Positions 10,151 through 20,647 of a DNA stretch of 43,586 nt are shown piece by piece; position 1 is the first letter of the stretch, and every line of letters starts with the position of its first letter. The DNA comes from Reclinomonas americana ATCC 50394 (Eukaryota; Jakobida; Jakobea; Jakobida). The stretch lies in contig PS015623.1 in the NCBI GenBank assembly GCA_048213135.1, forward strand, positions 1-43,586. Reading direction: 5' to 3'. Made by a program: the position numbers and the translations under genes. Below the pieces are notes generated by a model, which made no database searches, had not been told where the DNA came from, and saw only the letters and a program-made list of their open reading frames with translations.

Positions 10151-12159
10151 CTTGCCAAACTGAAACTGCGTGTGTGTGTGTTGTTGGAAATGTCGCGCAG
10201 TGTTCGCGTACAGGTGAGCGTCTGTGCATGCAGCAGCAGTCTACGAGGGATGAGCTCTCTCTCACACACACGCGCTTGCAACACAGCACCTTCAAGATCG
10301 TGCTCATCCGCGATCGCTACCTCGGCATTTTGCATTACTCGCTGCTGGCGGCGATTATAATCTACGTGGTCGGCATTCAGATTGTGCTCTTTGAGCAGTA
10401 CCGCAAGGAGGAGTCGCCGGTCGGTGTGGTGCGACTCAGTCTGCGAAGAGTTGAGTGTGTCGGGGTGCTCCCTCCTTCCTTTCCCTTGGTGCCTGACTCC
10501 ATGATTGATGGACAGCCGTACTTGCCGCCGGGTTGTGGCGATACACCACGGCCGCCATGCACGCAAATCAAGATTGTTCCTGCTGATCAGTTACCATACT
10601 GTACAGCGTCTTCCGACTCGTATCCAGCCCCCAAGTTACCGGTGCGTCGGCGATCTCTCTCACTTCTCCTCCTCTTTCTCTTTCCGCGATAGCTCACCAA
10701 TGTCAATCGCAGTGCATCTATTGGGATGAGAGCGACGTGCAGTACCCACCAGTGGAGCAGTCGGCCATCTTTGCGACCTCGCGTGTGGTGCAGGATCATC
10801 AGCTGCTCAACTGTCAGCTGACGGATCCCAGTTGCTCGTACACCTCGGTTGCGAAGGACAACCTCATGGCCTATGTGGCACAAGTGATGGAGTTTACGGT
10901 GAGGTCACCTCGGTGCGCAAGTCTGTGTGTTGTCTCTTGCACTGACCCGTCCTCGTCACTGCCTCAGCTGCGTGTCATTCCTCGTGCACGCGCGCCCACT
11001 GTGGGCGTCGTGGGCGACACCACCAATCTGCAAGGGTCTGTCTCTTTGTCTTTTTTCCTCAGCCTTGGTGTCTGGTTCGCTCAACTCCCCACAATCCATA
11101 GATATTTGATGAAGCGACCCTGCAACACTTGTTTGGGCCCGAACGACTGGGTGGTGGCTGAAAAGTTCACCAATCCCGTGCTCGGCGATGTCATGGAGCT
11201 CGACAAGATGCTGGAGTATGCCGGTCACTTTTCCATGGATGACATGTGTTGCGTGCCCGCATTCTGGCACTCTCTCTCTCTCTCTCTCTCGCCTGAGTAC
11301 TTGTTCCTCACTTGTGCGCAGCCTACACAAACAAGACGGTGACGAATCGATGGGACGGTCTCGTGGTAATGGTCGAGCTGGTGTTCTCCAACAAGGGCAC
11401 TGGTGGCAAGTTGCGCGCCGACGGGAGATGTTGACGAGCTGGTGACCAACATCCTCCTTGATGCTCACCCGCAACAATGTGTGCACACAGAGTCCGCTAC
11501 GAGTACCGACCGGTGGTGCTGCCGTACACCGATTTCAAGATCACGCAGATCATCTACAACGTGTACCCGAACGATCGTGTGGTTCTCAATCGACACGGTC
11601 TGCGTCTCATCTTTTTGATCACGGGAGCGCTCGGCAGCTTCAACTTTACGGTGCTGCTGATTCAGCTGACCACGTCTTTGGCGCTGTTGAAGGTGGGAGA
11701 ACACCTCGCCTGTCCTTGCTCGGTGTCGATCATGCTGACTTTTGTGTACTGATGCAGGTGGCTGCTGTAGTAGTCGACCTGCTCGCCACGCGCTGCCTGC
11801 CTGCACGCAAGCACTACCGCAGCTACAAGTTTGAGGAAACGGTCGACTTTTCCGACCTACGCAAGCTGGAGGAGGAGCGCCGTCGACGCATGGAGGAGGA
11901 GGACACTGTGGATCCGTATCAAGTCAGTCAGCCGAACCCGTTCGCGCCAGTCACCGAGACCCAGGATCGGGAGAATCGGCCGCTGCTGGCACCGCGGACA
12001 ACTGGCGCAGCTGCGCCCACCGTCAACCCCAATGGCCTCATCCGCTCGCAGTACATGCCCTACGAGGCCACGTTGCGTTTGTCAGCGCTATTGATTCACT
12101 TTCCTGTCCCGGAACTGACCTGCTCCTCCTCCCCGCACAGACCATATTCAAGAACATAA
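10151..12159 (+). CDS. P2X-type ATP-gated cation channel (5' partial)
   Basis: P2X receptors are trimeric ATP-gated cation channels with two membrane segments and a large ectodomain. Splicing 10213 to 10287 creates the N-terminal YxTxK motif (Y-S-T-F-K), then IVLIRDRYLG and the first membrane segment (YSLLAAIIIYVVGIQIVLF). The ectodomain (about 10400-11600) has scattered Cys. HGLRLIF leads into the second membrane segment (about 11630-11780, ending SLALLKVAAVVVDLLATR), then RKHYRSYKFEETVDF, which matches the P2X juxtamembrane pattern. A tail of about 100 residues, partly acidic/basic helix, ends at TAA 12157-12159. Introns at 11248, 11410 and 12072 have GTTGCG donors. The ectodomain is diverged: positions aligned to the NFR motif read YEYR, and the conserved Lys before the second helix reads Asn-Arg. 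In protists such channels may act on contractile-vacuole membranes; the location here is unknown. The gene converges on the next gene 66 bp away. Confidence 0.82.
11271..11290. repeat. (CT)n run in P2X intron
   Basis: A twenty-base CT run inside the intron that begins at 11248. Similar shorter CT or GT runs occupy many introns in the window. Confidence 0.9.
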
Positions 12160-12225
12160 GGACACAGTTCGCCAGTACATACCCCCGAATTGCATTAACA
12201 GTTTGCTCTTGGAGACGATTTCCTT

Positions 12226-15200
12226 TCATGGACGATTGCGCATGTAGGCCTGGAACATGTGGTTCTCGACGAACCGCAGCAGCTGGTTGTAGGCATAGAC
12301 GCACTTGCGGAAGCGCTCTTTCTCCAGTCGTATTGCCTCGCGCTCCATGAGCTTGATCTGCAACCCGTCGACCACATGAGCACGAGTGGGGGAAAGGTAG
12401 GTGTGTGCGGTGATGCGTAACTTCGCGAGCGTTCTCGGCCGCCGCCTTTTGAGCCATGGCGATTTCGGCACGGCGCCGAGACACCAGACGTGCTTTGGCC
12501 TGCATGATGAGAAGCATGATGAGCACGCGATGGCGAAGACCACAACAGCACAGTGACGCTTGTGCGTCCACTCACCGCCCTCTGCGCATCCTCCACCGCC
12601 CCCTCGTCCATTTTCAGAACAATCAGCGGCTCGCTGATGATTCCCTCGTCGGCACCCAGCGTCGGCATCTGCAGTGGCGCTGTTTCTGCCTTTGGTGGTT
12701 TCGGTCTGACACGCTTCGGCGTCGGAGCATCGTTGTCCTTGTCGGCCGGCGGTGGCGGTGGCGGCGGTGAAGGCTGTGATTGTACGCGCGTCCGTTTCGG
12801 TGCAGCCGACTGTGACTGCGGCTGCACTGGTGCCGATGGTTGTGGTGCTGGCGGTGGTGCTCGTGGTGGTGGCGTTGGATTGCGCGGTTTGGGTGCCGCT
12901 GGTCGACGCACCACCTTCTCCGCTCCGCCACCTCCGTCTCCCTCGTCGATGCTGGAGCGCAGCGGCATCGCCTTCCGCATCTGCAGACGTCGCTCTTCCA
13001 GCACGGCAGCCCGATACGCCTCCTCTTCGTCCTCGTACTTGGGCTTGGTTCGCGACCGACGAAGTTTCGGCATGGATGCCGTCGTCGTCGCTGTGGTCGC
13101 TGTGGTCGCCGACACAGTCTCCGACGCCGTCTCCAGACGCTGCTCTGGCTCGTTGTCGACCGCGTCGCTGGTCTCACTTCCCATGGCCAACTTGCGCACT
13201 GCACGCGCTGCTTGACGCGCCTCTCGTGGCGCCGAGCGACGGGGCTGTACCGTTTCTCGATGATTAGTCGCCGGCAGGTGTGTGACATGAACGTCTATCA
13301 ACATCCGCTCACCTCACTGGCCGTGGCGCTCAACGAGGGAGCGGGAGTCGACACTGGACTGCTCGGCTGCGACGTGGAGGAGACAGCGCGACGTGGCACA
13401 GTCGGCACTGGCGGCTTGCGGGCGGCTGGGAAAGGTGCAGGCTCGGTGATTGCCTCGATCGGCTTGGAGCCAACGGGCGCATGGGTGAGTGCTGCGGCTG
13501 GCAATGGCGGCTTGCGTGGAGGCGGGATCGACTCCTGCACCGGTGCAGCGCGGCGAACCACACGGATGCGCAGCTTGCGGCGTTTTGCGGGTGACTCTTC
13601 CTCGGACTCGGTCTCCGACTGCGATGCCTCGGTTGATGTGGCAGCGGCTGCTGCAGCCACCGCCGCAGCCTCCTCGGCTCTGCGTCGGCAACAAGCGCGT
13701 CAGTGACACCGTCGGTAGGTGCAACACAAGAATGATATGCAACTGCTGCCGTTGCAAGCGAGCCTGTCGCCGACGTGTGCGGGCGGCAAACGCACGAGCA
13801 CGCCGTCGTGCCTCTTGTTTCTGCGCTCACTCATTAATCGATTGGATACAGGCAGGAGGTGGAGTGCATTCGACGACGAGAACGCAACTGCAATGCGCTG
13901 CTGCTTCTGCTCCAGAATGTCGCGAAACACATTGCGCGGCTGCAGTTCGATTTTCTTGACAAACGATGTCGGTCCGAACAGACCCTCGCCCACACCGGCC
14001 TACGCAGGCACACAACAACGAGGATGAGCAAACTGGCGGAACACATTGGTGGGAACACAGCGCCCAGACGCAACAGTGCGCGCATTGAACGACATGCGGG
14101 CGGCGCGTGGCAGCGAACCGAGAGTGACACCTGGTGCCGGAGCCGCGGCCGTGACAACCGGCGCATGCATGGCAAACAGTGTCGCGTCCACCTCCGTATC
14201 GTCCGAGGAGCTCGACTCCTCGCTGCCTTCGTACTCATCACTCTCATCGTCATCGTCGTCGTCGTCGTCGTCATCAACGTTGTCTACGACCGGCTCTTCC
14301 TCTCCCTCAAAGTCTTCCGTCCCCTCCTCGTTGTCGCGGTCCACGCTGGAACTCATCGATCTCCTGTGATTGGTGAATCCAGAAGTTGGCTTGGACGCCA
14401 TCGTCGTCGTCGTCGTTGTGGTGGTGGTGGTCGCCATCACACCGCCGCGCACCGCAGCAGCACTGCTCGGGCGCGAATACACGGTCATTGTTGGCAGTGG
14501 CGCCGGCACATCCTCGCCCACCTGCTCCGCATCCACCAGCAGCGACTCGCCATGCAGCAACGGGCGCAGTCGCCCAGCCGACGCACCGCGCGCCAATCCC
14601 GCTGAGCCCGGCCGCGGTCGCCTGCCCGCACCAACCTCCACAGCAATGCGCCGCTGCAAGGCCGCCTCGGTCGCCGCGTACAACTCACGCACATCAGCAC
14701 CACTCGCCAGTCGCACAATCGGCGCCTCGCCTGCTGCCACTGGCGGTGGTGGAGGAGGAGGCAGTGGAGGCGGTGGAGGAGGCGGCTGACGACGCGGCAA
14801 CATCACCGCATCCGTATTGCTGCGAAACAGCGCCGCACGCGCAGTCGACATTGATGCGCCTCCACCGCTGCACACCACAGTCAGAGCGCGCACACACGCA
14901 CAAGCTCACGTCGACAATAGCAGACCTCACAGTGGAGGGAGCCTCAGCCTGCAGCTGTCCATGGCTCAACGATCGCGGCCGCTGCATTTCACACTGTCAC
15001 ACACTTACACACGCATGCATACACTCGCATTCAAGGCACACGCAACAGCAGGACCTCCAGCCGCCAGCAACTGCGCCATGATATCACTGGCCATGAGCGC
15101 TGCAGGTCGCGCGCTCAGTCGCTGCTGCTGGCGCTGTTGATGCAGCTGCTGTCGCGCGTGTAGGAGACCACTGATGCCCACGCTGTCGCTCATGGTGAAC

Positions 15201-15232
15201 GTCGGCAGCGCAGGCGATCGACGCGACGACAT
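12226..15232 (-). CDS. Large low-complexity, probably nuclear protein of unknown function
   Basis: A multi-exon minus-strand gene. The start is taken at 15232 (MSSRRSPALP), but 15193 (MSDSVG) or 15259 are in frame and possible; the stop is at 12226-12228. From the N-terminus it has a Gln/Arg-rich helix, a Pro/Gly tract (about 14740-14790), a Thr run (about 14400-14440), an acidic Asp run (14250-14280), a more ordered piece with LFGPTSFVKKIELQPRNVF (about 13920-13990), an Arg-rich helix (13760-13830), basic and Pro-rich segments with KRRKLRIRVVRR-type clusters, and a conserved-looking helical C-terminus (ERFRKCVYAYNQLLRFVENH, about 12250-12310). Introns starting at 15046 and 13888 have GTTGCG donors. 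Acidic/basic tracts and KR clusters suggest a chromatin or nuclear role, but no family is recognised. It starts only 77 bp from the divergent GT17 gene. Confidence 0.6.
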
Positions 15233-15309
15233 GAGATAAGAGAAGAAGAGAAACTGCAAATTCGTTTCGTCTTGGTTTCCCGCGCGCCCTCTTCGTTCTC
15301 CGAGGTCGC

Positions 15310-16585
15310 ATGCGACCGCTGCGGTTGCTGGTGTGGCTTGCCGCGTACATTGTGTTGGTGGTGGTGCTGCAGCAGAGTGTGTGGCTCTTTGTCACCGTCA
15401 ATCCTCCACCCGCACCTGCATCGATTGTCACGACTGTTCTTCCGCCTCCTCCACCTCCTTCTCCACCACCTCCTCCTTCTCCTCCTCCCCCGCCACCAGC
15501 TCCACCAGTATCTCCTCTCGCAGAGCCGCTGCCATGGCCAGGTCTTTGCACCCCCTTGCACCCATGTGTATGATCATGTGTGTGTGTGACTGAGACTCGG
15601 TGAGTGCAGAGTTTCGTCGCCTGTTTGCGCCACAGTTGCCATCGCGACGACGAATGGAGCGCATGGAGGCACCAGTGCAGGTCTTTGATGGATTCCTGTT
15701 CAACGATGAACTCGATCTGCTGGAGGTCCGATCATCTCACCCTCTCCCTTTCCCCTCCCTTGCCCCTCACACTCTCTGCGGCCGCAGATCCGCTTGCATG
15801 AAATGGCGCCATGCGTGGACTACCACATCCTGGTGGAGTCGTCGATCACGCTGCGCAACGAAAGCAAGCCATTGCATTTCGCGCAGAACAAGGAGCGATT
15901 CGCTGCGTTCCTGCACAAGATCATTCACGTGGTGGTCGACGAGGCCATTGGAGACTTTGTGTACTGGGAGAACGAGACGCGCTTCCGCAACGCCATCGGG
16001 CAGCGCGGACTCGGCATGCTGCCGGTGACGGTGCAGCCGCACGACTGGGTGATGGTGTCGGATGTGGACGAGATTGTCGATCATCGTGCCGTGTGTTTCA
16101 TCAAGCACTACGCCTCCTCGTTGCCGCCAATGCTCCGTTTCCGTCTCAAGTGGGTGTTTGGCACGTTCGTGTGGCTCAACGTCAAGACGTGGGATGTGGC
16201 GGCGGCGGTGGCGGCCGAGGAGCTGTGGAAGCACAACAATCGCACGAACGAGGTGCGCAGGACGGGCTTGGAGTTGCCGGAGGTGGGCCACATTGGAAAC
16301 GGGGGTCGGTGGGCCGGCTGGCACGCTTCGTGGTGTGTTCCGCTGCTGTCGTGGGCCGAGAAGTTGCGCACGTTTGCACACAAGGAGCTGGACACGGCCA
16401 AGAACAATCACTTGGCGCGCCTGACCGCCATGCGACGCAATGGCGAGTGGTTTGACGGCACGCACCTACGTCGGCACACGCCGTCGAAAAAGGTGACTCC
16501 CGAGGCGGCCATGTTGGCGCCTGCGTATGTGTTGGAGAACGCCGATCGCTTTCGGTACTTGTTGGACCCGGAGGTGCCGGCGTGA
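15310..16585 (+). CDS. GT17-family glycosyltransferase (MGAT3-like bisecting GlcNAc transferase)
   Basis: GT17 enzymes include the beta-1,4-mannosyl-glycoprotein N-acetylglucosaminyltransferase that adds bisecting GlcNAc to N-glycans in the Golgi. The protein starts with a type II signal anchor (LLVWLAAYIVLVVVLQQSVW, from about 15322) and a Pro-rich stem (15405-15515). The catalytic domain opens with VFDGFLFNDELDLLE, spliced to IRLHEMAPCVDYHILVESS (intron about 15726-15786), the hallmark start of the family. Further motifs are FLHKIIHVVVD, ENETRFRNAI and the acidic VSDVDEI (about 16060), the likely metal or nucleotide-sugar site. The last exon is long (about 15787 to TGA 16583-16585). Three exons are supported; the first donor is inferred at about 15569, and the acceptor AG before TTTCGTCGC keeps the frame. 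Donor and acceptor sugars are inferred from the family only. Confidence 0.87.
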
Positions 16586-16793
16586 GAATCGCACCCGCCC
16601 CTGCGCGTGTGCGGTTTGCAGTTCGGAAGAACATTCCGTATTTGAAGAGTGACGGTGCGTGAGGCAGCGTGCGTTGTCGGCGGTGCGCGACGGCCTCTTC
16701 CCCCGGCAGCACAACCGTCAAACTTGCTTTTGCACTTTGGTGGCGAGCGCACACCACGACAACAACGAGAAGAAGAAGGTAGTGCCAGTCCCC

Positions 16794-17054
16794 ATGAACC
16801 TGACGGACAGTGGCCACGCAGCGGCGACCATGGAGCCACCCATGTCGCCCGGCACTCCCTCCAGTCGTCGACGTCTCAGCGACGGAGTCGCGCGATGTCT
16901 GTTTGGCTCGCCCGATCCAGCCGAGATGGAGGCATGGATGGACGCAGTGGAGGCAGAGGCGGCGCGGGCGTTTGCCGAGCTGCAGGAGCGCTATCGCATT
17001 GTCGAGCAGCTGAGTCCGGCACCGCCATCCACTCCGCCGCCGCAATCGCTGTGA
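16794..17054 (+). CDS. Small protein with CDI-like motif (candidate Cip/Kip-type CDK inhibitor)
   Basis: A single-exon 86-residue frame from ATG 16794 (MNLTDSGH); a second ATG follows at 16830 and the frame is open upstream to 16659. Residues about 32-75 read RLSDGVARCLFGSPDP, then a helix beginning AEMEAWMDAVEAEAARAFAE. In the CDI domain of p21/p27 proteins an R-x-L-F-G cyclin-binding motif is followed by a short PxD turn and a long amphipathic helix that spans cyclin and CDK. Order and spacing match, but the following KWNFDF-type strand is weak (ERYRI). It also carries an Arg-Arg-Arg-Leu stretch just before, and Ser/Thr-Pro sites. It lies about 200 bp after the GT17 stop on the same strand. 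Function inferred; a chance match in a short protein remains possible. Confidence 0.5.
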   Translation: MNLTDSGHAAATMEPPMSPGTPSSRRRLSDGVARCLFGSPDPAEMEAWMDAVEAEAARAFAELQERYRIVEQLSPAPPSTPPPQSL

Positions 17055-17189
17055 TCGAATCGAAGAGAGAAAAAGAATAGAGAAGGAAAGTAAGAGGGGG
17101 GAGGGCACTGAGGTAGAAATAGAGCGAAGAGTGAAAAACGTCGAGCCCGAGGAAGCAGTGTCGTCCCGACGATCGATTTGCATTGCAAC

Positions 17190-17746
17190 ATGGAAAGCCA
17201 ACGCGACTTTCCCGACCTGGCCGATGGCCTCACATATGGTTCACTCTCTCTGTCTATGCACGCATACCATCTCTCTCCTCACTTGTCACACACAGAGCTG
17301 CGCATGCGAGTGAAACGCGCACGCAAACTCGCCTTTCTGCAAGTGCTGGCCTCGCAGCGCGACCCCGGCGCAGCCGCAGATAGTGAGGCTGGCGACATGC
17401 CACTGGTGGATCGCGCCGGTGGTGTACTGCACACACTTCTCGACCAGTCAAGTTGCGACGAGAAAGAGAGAGAAAGAAGAGATTGTTGCATGCGTGTCAT
17501 CTTCTTCTTCCTCCTTCCTCACTCCCCTCTGCAGTCTTGCGACAACTGGCGGCCGGCTCTTCTGCGTCACCTCCTCCTCCTCCTCCACTGGTCGCTCAAG
17601 AGGACAACAGTTCCTCGGCTGCATTGCTGAGCTTGGAGAGACGACGGGCGCTGCTGCGGCGCGCGGAGAGTGCGAGAGATCCGTGGCGGTACGACTTGGT
17701 GCGCGCGATGGAGGAGAAGGCCGACACTCGGGCCGCGGGCGAGTGA
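17190..17746 (+). CDS. Small hypothetical protein, three exons
   Basis: ATG 17190 opens MESQRDFPDLADGLTY. An intron of about 55 nt (from 17239) is spliced to ELRMRVKRARKLAFLQVLAS. A second intron with a GTTGCG donor at 17452 runs to the acceptor before TCTTGCGACAAC near 17534. The last exon encodes a Pro run and a charged helix (LLSLERRRALLRRAESARDP), and the stop is TGA 17744-17746. About 140 residues, no signal peptide or membrane segment. Frame and splice phases agree through all three exons, which supports a real gene, but no family is recognised. It converges with the ankyrin-repeat gene 148 bp downstream. Confidence 0.5.
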
Positions 17747-17894
17747 CCATACGGGCGTGCATGTTGGTCATTAGGGTGTTCACTAAGAGGAGAAGGAGGG
17801 TCTACGGGGTTGTGCATCGGCGCGGTCGCGCACGAGCAAGGCTCAAAACTGTGTGGGATGGAGACAAAGGAGATGGAAGCGACTACTACTACTA

Positions 17895-19081
17895 CTATGG
17901 ATACAGATGCGCAGCCATGCGCATTACGCGAGTGCCTTCGAGGTGGGGAGCGTATCGTTTGACAGTCTCCGCAAACCTGCGTGAAGAAAATGTGCACGGT
18001 GAGAGGCGGAGAGACGGAGGGGAAGCGGCCGGGGGATGGATGAACCATTGAACGAAATCGTGGTGTCCGCGTATCTCGTCGTCGGTCTTGAGTTGCACGC
18101 GCAGGAGCAGATCGAGGCTGGCGAGCGGGTTGGCGCCGGCGTTGATGGCCAACAGCAGCTCGACAGCCTCACGCTGGTACAACAGTGCGGCAAACTCCAT
18201 GGCCGTCATGCCGCTGCTGTCGGTGGCGTTGACTTGCGCGCCGAGACGAACCAGTCGCTCAATGACCGGCGTCTGGTTGGCAATGGCGGCCACCATGAGC
18301 GGCGTGCGGCTGCGCACAGGCTCCTCCATGTCCACCGGGGCGCCGGCGTCGACCAGCAACTGCACCAGCTCCACATGCCCCTCGGCAGCGGCAGCGTGCA
18401 GTGGCGTCGACTCGGCGCCCGGAAACGCCGTGTGCACACTGGCGCCGTGCTCTTGCACCATGTACCGCACATGATCGTAGTGGCCAGCCACGATCGCAAA
18501 GTACAGCGGCGACAAGCCCAGCGTGTGGTTGCACTGCTCCGGATCGCCACCGGCCGCGATCAACTCGTACACAATGCGCGAGTCCGGCATGAGCGCCGCC
18601 GTCAGCAGCGGCGATCCGCGCGCGCACGAGTCGGCGTTCGGATCGGCGCCGGCCTTGAGCAGCACGCGCACGGCCTCCAGATGCTGTTGTCGACACGCAG
18701 CGAGCAGCGGCGTGGCGCGTCGCACATCAACACCTGTCTCCGGCAAGCTGTTCGCCTCGGCCGCTGACAACACACATTGTCAGCAGCAGTCCACAAGCAC
18801 ACAGACGCGCGCGCGCGCCACTCACCGACAGAGCGATAGACGCGATAGTTCGACACCGCCTCCGTGCTCGCTCCGTGCTTGATCAGCACACTGCACACGT
18901 CGGCGTGTCCGTGCCACGCCGCCACAAACAGCAGTGTCCGCGATGCCGACACCTTCGCATCCAGATTCACCAGTGCCATTGCCGAACCCTGCAACAGCTG
19001 ATCGACCACACTCGCATCGCCCTTCTCCACGTGTCGGATCAACAGCTGCAGGAGCGCCGACTTGGACGACACACAACCCAT
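17895..19081 (-). CDS. Ankyrin-repeat protein with N-terminal acylation signal
   Basis: The start ATG at 19081 gives MGCVSSK, where Gly2 plus Cys3 is a typical N-myristoylation and palmitoylation signal. The rest is at least seven ankyrin repeats: TLLFVAAWHGHADVCSVLIK (exon 1), then TPLLAACRQQHLEAVRVLLK, SPLLTAALM, SPLYFAIVAGHYDHVRYMV, TPLHAAAAEGHVELVQLLVD, TPLMVAAIANQTPVIERLV and TAMEFAALLYQREAVELLL. One intron (about 18760-18830) separates exon 1, and a second (about 17975-18040) leads to a short last exon ending MRMAAHLYP and a stop at 17895. Ankyrin repeats mediate protein binding, so a membrane-tethered adaptor is inferred. There is no kinase or other catalytic domain. The next gene starts divergently at 19503. 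Confidence 0.82.
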
Positions 19082-19502
19082 GCTTCTTCTCTGCGCACAC
19101 AATGAGGCAATGTGTGAGAAAAGACCAGGTCGGAACAAACACTCATCAAGGCGACACACACTGACTCACGCTGCGGGTGGACACGAGTGAGTGTATGTGT
19201 GTCACTGGGTGTGTGCGCGCGCTCGCTGTGAGCGAGAGGGAAGGGGTGAAGTGACTTGGGACAGACATTGCTCAGCTCCCATTCAAGCGAAAATTCACCA
19301 CATCTGAGTGTGTGTCACATGCAACGCGCCCGTGTTCTCTGCGGCCACTTGCTGCCAGTTGTCGACCAGCGAGTTGTCGAGTGTGCAGTGCAGTTGCATC
19401 TCTCCCTCGCTCTCTCTCTCTCTTTCTGTTGTTGTGTCTGACTGTGAGCTCCTCCCCAGTGCACAATGCACCTCGGGCGCCTCCACGCTGTCGGCCGAGG
19501 AG
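19082..19502. other. Intergenic region between divergent genes
   Basis: About 420 bp between the ankyrin-repeat gene (-) and the TTM-like gene (+), presumably a shared promoter region. It is rich in TG and CT dinucleotide runs. No TATA box or other named element stands out. Upstream 5'UTR exons of the TTM-like gene may lie here. Confidence 0.5.
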
Positions 19503-20647
19503 ATGGCGGCGGCGACAGCTGTGGCCACTGAGGATATCCCCTCTGATGTGCAGTTGCGTGGCGCTCCTTGTTGAGTGTGCGTGAGTGTGTGAATGTTCGT
19601 GTTGATGGGGGGAGGCCATGGTCCAACACACAGAGGAGAGAACGTGTCGGATGATGTGGAGACTGATTTGGCACTGCAAGAGGTCGATGTGGAGTCGTGC
19701 ATTCACAAGAACGAGGCCACTGGTCGATATGAGATGGGTGTGATGCCCACGGAGGTCTGCCTCTCTCTCCCTGTCACAGTGTGTGTCTCTCTCTGTGTGT
19801 GTTTGTCTCTCATGCGCATGTCACACAGGTGACCTTTGATCAAGGCCTCTTTCACATTGTGCGAGTGATTGAACTGGTGAGTGCGGCGTGCACCACTGAA
19901 CAATTTGGTTTCTATGTTGTGATAATGACAAGTTGGTTGTCGCTGCATCAGCTCAAGGAGGCCAACAATGATCCAGTGGTGACGGTGGGCATTGCGGGGC
20001 CGACAGGTGCCGGAAAGACCACGCTCGCCAACAAGATTGCTCGGTAATATTGCACTGGTGCAGTGCATGTCGTGGATGTGTTCGGATCGTTGATTGTATG
20101 TGTGCGCGTGTGCAGCATGTTGGATGGCGTGGTGATTGACTTGGCGCACTTTGTCAAGCCGGACTTGGTGTTCCCCGAGGATCCGAGCAGTATCGATGTT
20201 GATCGCATTCTGGTGTGTGTGCGCGCGCGTCCCTGTGTTGGGGTAATGTTGGCTGACGGGCGTGCACAGGATACGCTGGAGCGATTGCGACGAGAGGAGT
20301 CAGTGACGTTGCCGGTCGCCAACTTTGTGGCGCGCACGGTCTCTGACAGCAGCGAGAAGTTGTCGCTGACTCGGGGACGCATTGTTATCATTGAGGCGAG
20401 TGAGTTATCTCTTGTGCATGTCTCTCTTCTCGGCTGACAGCAGCTGCGATCTGCAGGGTCTCTACGCGCTGCACGATCGCATTCGACCAGTGTTGGATGT
20501 GGCCGTGGCCATTGGCGGCGGCGTCCACTACGACCTGGTGAAGCGCATTTTCAGAGACATGGTGACCACCGAGTCCAGTCAGAAAAAGGTCAGTGTGCCA
20601 TGCCTCCTGCTCCTCCTCTTCCTCCTCCTCCTGTCTCATACTTCTTG
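19503..20647 (+). CDS. TTM1/2-like P-loop kinase of the uridine kinase/CYTH family (3' end in gap)
   Basis: Plant TTM1/TTM2-type proteins join a uridine-kinase-like P-loop domain to a CYTH (triphosphate tunnel metalloenzyme) domain; the plant proteins characterised are pyrophosphatases linked to senescence and immunity. Here ATG 19503 opens MAAATAVATEDIP. The first intron (GTTGCG donor at 19553) joins in phase. Then come FDQGLFHIVRVIEL, KEANNDPVVTVGIAGPTGAG, the Walker A sequence GPTGAGKTT (about 20000), HFVKPDLVFPEDP, a region matching the lid (LPVANFVARTVSD), IVIIEGLYALHDRIRP and VAIGGGVHYDLVKRIFRDM, all in family order. After SSQKK an intron enters the 584-N gap, so any CYTH domain is unseen. 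Exons are 50-150 nt. Confidence 0.78.

Noticed and set aside
9438-10692. Open frames through the N gaps
   Set aside because: They are open only because N codons carry no stop; the same applies at 20382-21676 and 25865-27110.
12553-13706. Plus-strand Gly/Val/Arg-rich frames over the low-complexity gene
   Set aside because: They are reverse-complement images of Pro/Ala/Ser/Lys-rich tracts in the minus-strand gene, whose exons join in phase.
14386-15081. Plus-strand His/Thr/Pro-rich frame
   Set aside because: Shadow of the poly-Pro, poly-Thr and Arg-rich segments of the minus-strand gene.
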